A model generated the notes under the pieces. The model was given only the letters and a program-made list of their open reading frames with translations. It did no database searches and was not told the origin of the DNA. From Larix sibirica (Eukaryota; Streptophyta; Pinopsida; Pinales; Pinaceae), in contig NWUY0300033886.1 of the NCBI GenBank assembly GCA_004151065.3, positions 28,951 through 41,523 of the forward strand: a stretch of DNA of 12,573 nt. The letters are read 5' to 3'. Numbering within the stretch: position 1 is the stretch's first letter; each line of letters starts with the position of its first letter. Positions 6,491 to 12,573 of this stretch are shown in pieces. Position numbers and translations under genes: made by a program.

Positions 6491-9313
6491 ATGATTTTCC
6501 CGGCGATGAATTTGCCGGCCACGACCCCCAGCAGCACGAAAGACAAAGAATGGAAAGCAGAAGAAAGCAGCTTCAAGTACGACCAGGATCTCCTTATTCC
6601 GGGCTTCAGATTCCATCCTACAGAAGAAGAATTGGTGGAGTTTTATCTACGCAGAAAAGTGGAGGGGAAGCATTTCAATATTGAACTAATTCCCTCCGTT
6701 GATCTCTATCGATACGACCCGTGGGAGCTTCCAGGTTCCATATACATATACATACCCACTACTTCTGTTTAATTAATTCATATAATTTTTTTAGGTTATT
6801 ATTCCTTTTTGGAGCATGGATGAAAGAGCTACGATCTCCTTTTAACCTTAGCTGCATCTTGTACTTCACAGATTTGGCTTTCATTGGAGAGAAAGAGTGG
6901 TTCTTTTACGTGCAGCGAGATAGAAAATATAGGAATGGAGATCGACCGAACAGAGTTACAGCGTCTGGGTATTGGAAAGCCACAGGGGCCGACCGGATGA
7001 TTCGCAATGAAGTCTCTCGTTGTATCGGCTTGAAAAAAACGCTCGTTTTTTATAAAGGGAAGGCGCCCAATGGAAAAAGGACGAGCTGGATCATGAACGA
7101 ATATAGGCTGCCACAACTTGAAAGTCAAATAATTCAGAAGGTGCGTATTCTAATTTCCATGGCCATTTAATTTATTTGTTCGGAGGCGATGAATTGCATT
7201 TTTTACCGTTGGGAAGTAGAAGCTAATTTACACAGCAGAGAATTAAAGAGAGAAAAGCACAGAGAACATCAATCACACAAGAGACAGTGATTTACTTTCA
7301 CGTGGTAAATTCTTTGAAGGGAAACATTTATGGGACAATAGGGAAAAAGTTTTACAAACAGCCCAACAAGGCTCAAGCCCAACAGGGGCGCTCACCGCCT
7401 CCTTGGAACCGATCATCATGCCAAATTACCTTTCGGGCTTTACATATTTATATCCTTCCTCTAACAATTAAACTGACTGTATTAATTTTAAGGATAACTG
7501 TATTCTATTCCAGAATGATTTGTTACAACAACAATCATAATAATAAGACCTGAAAACTACAGTATCCTAATATTGGATGAATTCGTTGTCACCTTCCAAC
7601 AAAAGAAACAGTGAGGAAGATCTTCAACAATTGAGTGCAGAGAACTGGTTCCATATTTTGCATAATAGCTCTGCATGTACAATCAAGCTGATTTCACAAT
7701 ATTCTTAATAGTTCTGCATGTACGATCAAGATGCTCTTAGAATCCGGATCAGAGATGTAGGTGTAACATTAATATTGAATTTTTGAAGTGCGAGAAGGAT
7801 CACATCGTCCAAAGAAGGTTTACATAAAGGGAGAAAGAGTGGACGTGTGCTTTTTAGGGAACACTAGCACGTTATTTAAAGGGATGTAGGCATTTGTGAT
7901 AACAGTTACTTAATTGCGAATGTTGTTTTCTTGAATGATGAACATTACTTTGCTGTTCGATTAAACTATGGAGTGGGGATAAATATGAAAGCTGAGCGTA
8001 TGGCTCTTTGATGTGTTTTAAAGTTGGCAAATATTTTTGGATTAGTGAAGCTCAAAGTTTTTTCTCTTCGTCATTGGTGTCAAAGTGCAAGACAAGAAAT
8101 ATCCATGCAGAAGAACATTTCTTTTGAGCATATTTATAGAGAACATAACTCTTTGGCTGACAAATTATCAAAACAAGATCTTGATGAAGAAAAAAGTTAC
8201 ATATATTGGGAGGAATGACACAACTCAAACATCCAAGATGAGGGTGTTTTTTATTATTATGACTAAGTTATCATGATGTATTAATCTTCTTTTATGTAAT
8301 TATGCTGAAGACTGTTTATGGGTTTAGAGATAGGCAGATTAGAGTCAGTGATATATCCTTGCAAAGTATGCTATTTTTAGCCTATTTTTTGTATATGGTT
8401 TCTTGAGAAAGAACCTGAATGATCTACTATTTTATTCAAAAGAATAGCAATAATACACTTTTTTTCTACTGAAAAAAAACATAAATTTTATTTTCTTCCC
8501 AACAAAATGTATCTTCACAATTTTCCTATGTATCTTCACAATTTTCCTTTGGATTAGGTTAAGATAAATTTTGTCATATTTCCACACTATTTCCTTTGGA
8601 TTAGGTTATGATAAATTTTGTCATAGTTCCACACTATTAAGTTATATGTATACATATATGTCGATGTGACTAACTCTAGTGTATTTTGGCAGAGTGAACT
8701 CTCCCTTTGCCGTGTCTACAGAAAGTCAGAAGGATCCAGACGCCAGGCAGTGAAGAAACGCCGTATGAGAACCGAAAATCATGGAGATCCAGAAATGAAC
8801 CAGTGTCAGACCTGCATGGCATGCAGCAACCCTAAAACAACGGGCGAGTCTTGTAATTTCGAGATCAAAGAGTTTGGTACAGATAAAATCGTTGAGCTCG
8901 AAGAATTGCCCACCCATCTGAAAATAATGCCCAAACCACTAATCGAGGAGGAAAGATTCCAAGCTCACATGGAGTACGGAGTACCAGATCCGATGGAGTA
9001 CGGAGTGCTAGATCAGTCAGAGAACATTCAAAAACGCTTTTACAGCGAGGGCGGAAATGTTTGGAGTACAGTTAGTGGGCCTATTGCTTTAAATGAAGAC
9101 CTTGAACTATCTTTGACTACATGCTTTATGTATCCGAGAGCACTATATCAACAGACCATGGCCGAAGATCTATATGATAATAATAATAATCCATCTAACC
9201 TATTTCTCAATAACAATAACGCTTTAATGTATGGAGCCTGTTTGCCAGTTTGCTCAGACAAGTTATGGGAGTGGAACTCTGCGGGGAACTATGGCGATGG
9301 TTCATCCTGTTGA
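6491..9313 (+). CDS. NAC035-like: NAC domain transcription factor, LOV1/NAC035-like; exons 6491-6734, 6872-7140, 8693-9313
   Basis: A plant-specific NAC transcription factor, expected to bind DNA in the nucleus as a dimer. Splicing at GT/AG borders (intron 1 6735-6871, phase 1; intron 2 7141-8692, phase 0) gives 377 codons and a TGA at 9311-9313. All NAC subdomains are present: [21 protein letters not shown] (37-56); [12 protein letters not shown] (71-81); [10 protein letters not shown] through [13 protein letters not shown] (87-125); [16 protein letters not shown] through SWIMNEYRL (133-161); E, SLCRVYRK (175-182). The [12 protein letters not shown] and [11 protein letters not shown] wording is typical of the LOV1/NAC035 group. 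A basic RR...KKRRMR cluster (187-197) may be a nuclear signal. The C-terminal region is acidic and Asn-rich, with a duplicated MEYGV (264, 272) and a late LWEWNS like the aromatic tail motif of this group. A second ATG at 6506 (residue 6) has a better context and may be the true start. No frame damage is seen. Confidence 0.93.
7883..8218 (+). pseudogene. LINE (L1-type) RNase H domain fragment inside NAC intron 2
   Basis: One frame, broken by TGA at 8009-8011, reads like the C-terminal RNase H domain of plant L1-type LINEs. [14 protein letters not shown] (about 7967-8008) holds the expected catalytic Glu. [14 protein letters not shown] follows from 8021. The next segment, SLRHW, lies where the family has a GDS-type catalytic Asp, which is lost. 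The end has [18 protein letters not shown], with the final His/Asp motif intact, and YWEE before TGA at 8216-8218. It lies in the same orientation as the NAC gene. No reverse transcriptase precedes it, so this is a 5'-truncated, inactive copy. Its 3' tail may run to the A-rich tract near 8471-8485. Confidence 0.78.
8507..8637. repeat. Two small tandem repeats near the intron 2 acceptor
   Basis: A 21-bp unit 'atgtatcttcacaattttcc' occurs at 8507 and 8528. A 47-bp unit beginning ttcctttggattaggtta occurs at 8544-8590 and 8591-8637, differing at two or three positions. They end 55 bases before the exon 3 acceptor. Branch-point and pyrimidine-tract sequences should lie to their right, so splicing is probably not disrupted. 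Confidence 0.88.
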
Positions 9314-9494
9314 CTAATCATTTTCCAATAATCAGTCCTCCATTGGTTATGTAGCACGGCTTTTATCTAATTTAAGTAACTTTACAAAAAGAAGTTCTCT
9401 GCATAATTTATGCAGTTGGCCGTTCCAACTGTTTCATGGGAGAGCTATTGAAGTAGTAAGGATCAAATCGACCCGATTGGATACTGTTGTTTCT
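9314..9494 (+). other. Probable NAC 3' untranslated region
   Basis: This stretch directly follows the NAC stop codon. No canonical AATAAA occurs between the stop and 9900, so the poly(A) site cannot be placed from sequence alone. No other reading frame of note is present. Confidence 0.45.
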
Positions 9495-9584
9495 CACAGA
9501 CATGGTCCCGTAATAACATATTTTCACAGACATGGTCCAGTAATAACATATTTTCACAGACATGATTTAGTAATAACATGTTTT
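9495..9584. repeat. 30-bp tandem repeat, three copies
   Basis: Units at 9495-9524, 9525-9554 and 9555-9584 follow cacagacatggtccagtaat plus aacatatttt. Copy 2 differs from copy 1 at one base and copy 3 at several. The array starts 181 bases after the NAC stop and may lie within the 3' UTR. Confidence 0.93.
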
Positions 9585-9940
9585 ATAGTATTGGGTATTG
9601 TTATGAAGTAGAATTAATTGAACTTTAATGGAGTCTATGCAAGATATCATTTTTATTTTCTTCATAGCCGGTTTTGCTCAAGGCAAGGTTGTAGCAGAAT
9701 GAACGGAGAGTAGCTTGAGGGCGGAGGCGCAAACACTTTTTTAACAAGGAGAGTTTGATGCAGGGGTCTTTAGAAAATATGCTTCGTTGGCGTTGTGCAG
9801 TGAATCATTATTGAAGTGAGTCTTACATAATGAAATACATCTTGGAGTTACATATATGAAGTCAGTGCCCAGCAGGGTTGGAAGTTCAAATCAATGTCAC
9901 CTGAATTTCAAATAAATGGCACTGGCCAAATTTGACGGTT
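9585..9940. other. Unassigned spacer downstream of the NAC gene
   Basis: Nothing is recognised. There is no convincing reading frame, RNA gene or repeat, and the base composition is moderate. The stretch lies between the 3 x 30-bp repeat and the exon 3-derived repeats. Confidence 0.4.
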
Positions 9941-10310
9941 ATAATCCCATTGTAATTTCGAGATCAAAGAGGTTGGTAAAGATGAAATCGTTGAGCTCAC
10001 TACACTCCAGCTTAATTACAGGTAAGCAAATAATTTTTACGGTCATAGCTTGTCATTTCGAGATCAAAGAGTTTGGTAAAGATGAAATCGTTGAGCTCGA
10101 CAACATTCCAGCTTATTACAGGTAATCAAATAACTTTGAAATGCGTATAACTTTTAACAACTTCGTATAACAATTAATTTCAACTGTTATAACCCATTTG
10201 TAATTTCGACATCAAAGAGGTTAATCGTTAAGCTCTAAAACACTCCAGTAACTTTGAAATGTGTAGAAATTTTAACAATTTAGTTATAACAGTTAAATTT
10301 GGCTTGGGGC
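9940..10310 (+). pseudogene. Tandem decayed copies of a NAC exon 3 segment
   Basis: Three copies, starting at 9951 (A), 10051 (B) and 10199 (C), repeat the exon 3 stretch 8852-8900 that encodes [16 protein letters not shown] (residues 225-240). Copy B matches over about 50 bases with three or four differences and would read CHFEIKEFGKDEIVEL, then DNIPAYYR and a stop. Copy C has lost 12 bases in the middle. Copies A and B then share 'cca gctta.ttacag/gtaa', a good 5' splice-donor match. B and C also share 'taactttgaaatg.gta', and A-C are preceded by 'gttataa.cccat'. The amplified unit therefore includes non-exon sequence, as expected if it came from an exon-intron edge of a related NAC gene. 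No copy can encode a NAC domain. Confidence 0.8.
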
Positions 10311-10540
10311 ATTGATTTCAAAAGCCACCCTGATGGGCACTAATTTCCTAGTACAGTTAATGGCATGAAAAGTTTAACACCGATTGTCGAAGAGAGAGAA
10401 TAATAAACAATCAGTGAAAGTGAACTGTTGAAGTATAGCGGTTGGGAGTGTATGAAGGCCAAGGATTAGAGGGAGACCAAATAAATGGATTTCACTAGAA
10501 GAAAATTGTGTTTTCTTGGGTTGTCCCGGTGATATCATGT
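10311..10540. other. Unassigned spacer
   Basis: No gene, RNA or clear repeat is recognised between the exon 3-derived repeats and the LTR-like sequences on the right. Confidence 0.35.
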
Positions 10541-10559
10541 GATATATATGATGTGATTG

Positions 10560-10900
10560 TACTTAATTTTTATCTAAATTACCAAATATTATAATTTATA
10601 TAATTATAAAGTTTAACGAGAAACGAGTTTCACAATAATTTTTGAGAAATTCTTTCAAATACTTCAATATATACACATGCCCATGTTTTACATGTTTTCT
10701 TTGATAATGACTATGTGATTTATCTATGTATATTGGAGTTATTTTACATAGGGGTTCTTTATTAGGGTGACTACTATTAGATACATATATTTACTTTGAC
10801 ATTACATATACATTTAATTCTATATATTCTCCCTTGGGGTCATATCATATACATTTAATTTCATATTTGTCTTCTTGGGTCATATCATAGTACCTTCCAA
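10560..10900 (+). mobile_element. Degenerate LTR-like sequence related to 11160-11430
   Basis: This stretch aligns by eye, in order, with 11160-11430. Shared blocks include 'gagtt.cacaataa.tt', 'aatac.tcaatatat.ca', 'cttt..taatgattatgtga'-like, 'ctctt.atagggtgac.actatta.ata' and 'ttatacatttaa'. The copies are strongly diverged. Since 11160-11430 lies in a stretch that ends in a primer binding site, this is probably an older relative of that LTR or a nested fragment. Ends are not defined. Confidence 0.45.
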
Positions 10901-11086
10901 GTGCAAATCTTTGTAGTTAAGTGGGTTACATGTAATGAAACTAAGCACAGGAGTTCCTTATATTCATTTTCTCTTGTTGCCATTTAATCCTTGATAGGTG
11001 GTCAATATAATTTTGTTTGCTTTGATTCCATATGTTCTTATTGTGACTTCTCCGATTTGTTGTAGTTTTTGATCTCTCAAACCAAA

Positions 11087-11627
11087 TGTTATGAACCAAA
11101 CCCTTAAAATATCATAATAAACAATAATACACACTGTGTACAACAAATGTAGATGCCAAGCACAAATCCCAAGTAGGCAAGAGACATGAGTTACACAATA
11201 ACTTATTAAAGAATAGAAGAACCTCCTCTAAATACCTCAATATATTCATATATCCAATTCACGTCTTCCCTTAAATAATGATTACATGACCTTTATATAT
11301 ACATATTCACTCATTTCACATGCGGGCTCTTCATAGGGTGACAACTATTACATATATATGTTTACCTTAATACTTATACATTTAACCTCATATATGCATC
11401 CCTCGGGTTTATAACATGTACACATTTAATTATACGGTTCTGTCGTCTCTGATAGCTAAATGAGCCTGGAACACTGTGTCTAGACACATAGATTGAATCG
11501 TAGTGATGAGCTTCGCCCTCCAAAGCCGATCCACATACTTGTAATGAGCTTCTGTTATATGCTTTCAATAAAATTTCTGATGTTGTGATGTGGGATTTGC
11601 ATTAAAGTCGATCGATCTTGGTGTGCT
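11087..11627 (+). mobile_element. Candidate 5' LTR of an LTR retrotransposon (plus strand)
   Basis: The candidate begins TGTTATGAACC (11087) and ends just before the primer binding site at 11628. A canonical AATAAA at 11567-11572, about 55 bases from the end, fits an R/U5 arrangement. A TATA-like TATATATACATA near 11295-11306 could be the U3 promoter. The 3' end does not read CA, so either the end is mutated or the LTR is older than it looks. No protein is encoded. The second LTR is not in the window. Confidence 0.5.
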
Positions 11628-11640
11628 TGGTATCAGAGCC
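11628..11640 (+). other. Primer binding site for initiator tRNA-Met
   Basis: TGGTATCAGAGCC is an exact match to the primer binding site of many plant Copia-type and some other LTR retroelements, and to the tRNA-Met site of plant pararetroviruses. It directly follows the candidate LTR, in the orientation expected for a plus-strand element. The bases after it do not continue into a plus-strand gag frame but into an antisense frame described next. Confidence 0.88.
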
Positions 11641-12437
11641 AGGTTTTCCACAAATAAAACAAACATCCCATTTTCCTTTCTCAGTTCTTCTTTTAACAAA
11701 TCTGCGACCCTTAAACTGAGACTTGTGTTTTTATAAGCTTTATAACCATATTTTGACTTGTGTTTATAAGGCTTATCAGGATGATACCTTGGGCTGGAAG
11801 AATAGAATCCTTTCTTCTTCTTGTGACACTTACAAGATTCTTTACCAAAATGTCCACGATTATGAGCACCACAACCCCAATCGGGCATACCTGCAACATN
11901 CTTCTCGAAGTAGTCTTTCATCTTACCATTTCTATTCCGGACTTCGGAGGTGAGGTGAGATATGTCTTTCTTCATATCAGATAGGTCACCTCGTAACCAA
12001 CGGACCTGAGCTTCTAAATCCAAAACTTGTGTGAGAATTTCGGGGGAAGGGCTGTCCTGCCCACGAGGAGAATCAATGGTAACCAGGCCACCATTATCGA
12101 TCAATGCATGTTGCCAATTTTTGTTGCCTCCTAGTTCTCCCGGGATACCATGAAACTGCTTCATAGGAACACTTTGATTGTGGCCAGCTTCACAGGGGGT
12201 CGAGATAAACCCAGAATCGGGAGTCAAGAAGACCTTCCAATTCATGCTTCCAGAATCAAAACCGCAGCCAGTATGCTGCACAGGGCCAATAATTCCCTGA
12301 GGAGCCCATCTTTTACTGCTTCCATGGTCGACAGCTTTGGAATGACCATGATAAGCATGCTTTGTCAAGCTACCACAAGAGTTCTCATTACCGCCAGAGT
12401 TGTGCGAATGAAAAATGTTAGAGAGGCATCTCTTCAA
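11641..12437 (-). pseudogene. Broken nucleocapsid (gag or pararetrovirus coat-like) coding remnant, antisense to the adjoining LTR
   Basis: On the minus strand a frame is open from about 12437, with no ATG at its start and a stop upstream near 12450. It contains, in order: a region of no known similarity; a heptad-like, probably coiled-coil stretch (about 11935-12030, ILTQVLDLEAQVRWLRGD onward); a Cys/His-rich patch (about 11830-11885, GCGAHNRGHFGKESCKCH); and a Lys/Tyr/Arg-rich basic tract (about 11740-11830). Close to 11730 the homologous reading moves to another frame. That frame carries the first half of a CCHC zinc knuckle, CFICGKPG, with Cys codons at 11659-11661 and 11650-11652. The His and last Cys are missing because the sequence runs into the primer binding site. 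A basic tract before a CCHC knuckle fits retrotransposon Gag or the coat protein of Caulimoviridae; the sequence does not decide between them. The unresolved base at 11900 lies within it. It cannot make an intact protein. Confidence 0.5.
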
Positions 12438-12573
12438 GCCAACTCCCCTAGAGTGCCCCTAAACAGTCGTCCTGCATTTGCGACATTGCAGAGAAGAGAG
12501 ACACAAATTGATCTCCTCCATATTCATACAAAACCATAGACTTCGGAGAAAAATGCAGGGAGAACCTTCGGAG
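12438..12573 (-). other. Continuation of the antisense remnant to the window end
   Basis: Another minus-strand frame is open here to the window edge, with a TAG near 12457-12459, so the coding remnant probably extends beyond the window with a further frame break. An eight-base 'cttcggag' occurs twice, at 12540 and 12566. Confidence 0.3.

Larger units (their letters stand above)
7141..8692 (+). other. Intron 2 of the NAC gene, enlarged by repeats
   Basis: The donor AAG/GTGCGT and the acceptor TTTTGGCAG bound 1,552 bases; intron 1 is only 137. Its left half (7141-7880) has no recognisable gene. It holds a G-box core CACGTG at 7299-7304 and a 43-bp-spaced direct repeat around 'tctgcatgtac.atcaag' (7664 and 7707). 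The middle holds the LINE RNase H remnant. The right end carries two small tandem repeats close to the acceptor. Insertions inside the intron explain its size and leave the exon frames intact. Confidence 0.85.

Noticed and set aside
6721-6871. Continuation of the NAC exon 1 or exon 2 frames through intron 1 as coding
   Set aside because: The GT at 6735 and AG at 6870-6871 restore the conserved junction WELP-D...IGEKEW in phase 1. The intervening sequence is AT-rich and does not match the NAC domain.
6829-7128. Minus-strand frame of 99 codons opposite NAC exon 2
   Set aside because: It is the shadow of the strongly conserved NAC coding sequence and has no recognisable domain.
7240-7420. A retroelement-like phrase around 'cacaagagacagtgattta' and CACGTGG in intron 2
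   Set aside because: It resembles wording common in plant repeats, but no LTR ends, primer binding site or coding fragment could be tied to it.
9850-9910. Possible tRNA-like sequence near 'gggttggaagttcaaatcaa'
   Set aside because: No cloverleaf could be folded by eye and no acceptor or anticodon stem pairs were found.
11723-12539. Plus-strand frames opposite the antisense nucleocapsid-like remnant
   Set aside because: They have no domain features. The minus strand carries the basic tract, Cys/His patch and knuckle half, so the plus-strand frames are shadows.

Overview
The window is a nuclear genomic segment from a seed plant, most likely a gymnosperm and probably a conifer. It has one intron-containing plant NAC transcription factor gene in AT-rich, repeat-dense DNA. 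It also carries a decayed Penelope-like retroelement endonuclease of the GIY-YIG type. Such elements are known in conifers but not as a usual component of flowering-plant genomes. The conifer placement is inferred from this element and the repeat load; a database comparison would settle it. A single unresolved base at 11900 points to draft assembly.

Left part (1-4300): repeat wreckage. It contains a possible tRNA-derived SINE (minus strand), a minus-strand tRNA-Met primer-binding-site-like sequence beside a 103-bp tandem duplication, the Penelope-like GIY-YIG fragment (2202-2576, plus strand, one in-frame TAG), and an LTR-like element (about 2777-3966). The LTR-like element holds a minisatellite whose units are all 18 or 21 nt. 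4300-5040: AT-rich simple sequence, a 138-bp tandem duplication inside a degenerate inverted-repeat (MITE-like) structure, and a 49-bp tandem repeat.

Middle (5040-9313): a presumed low-copy upstream region with bZIP-type motifs, a CCAAT box and a TATA box, then the NAC gene. Its three exons are 6491-6734, 6872-7140 and 8693-9313, giving 377 codons. The NAC domain has all five subdomains and resembles the LOV1/NAC035 clade. Intron 2 (1,552 bp) contains a dead LINE RNase H fragment in the gene's orientation.

Right part (9314-12573): a 3 x 30-bp repeat follows the stop codon. Three decayed copies of a roughly 60-bp piece of NAC exon 3 lie 0.6-0.9 kb downstream of the stop, two of them ending in a splice-donor-like CAG/GTAA. 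Then come two related LTR-like stretches. The second ends in a tRNA-Met primer binding site that abuts, in antisense, a broken nucleocapsid-like reading frame (K/R-rich region plus half a zinc knuckle) of retrotransposon or endogenous pararetrovirus type.

Only the NAC gene looks functional. Everything else recognisable is a mobile-element remnant or a local duplication.
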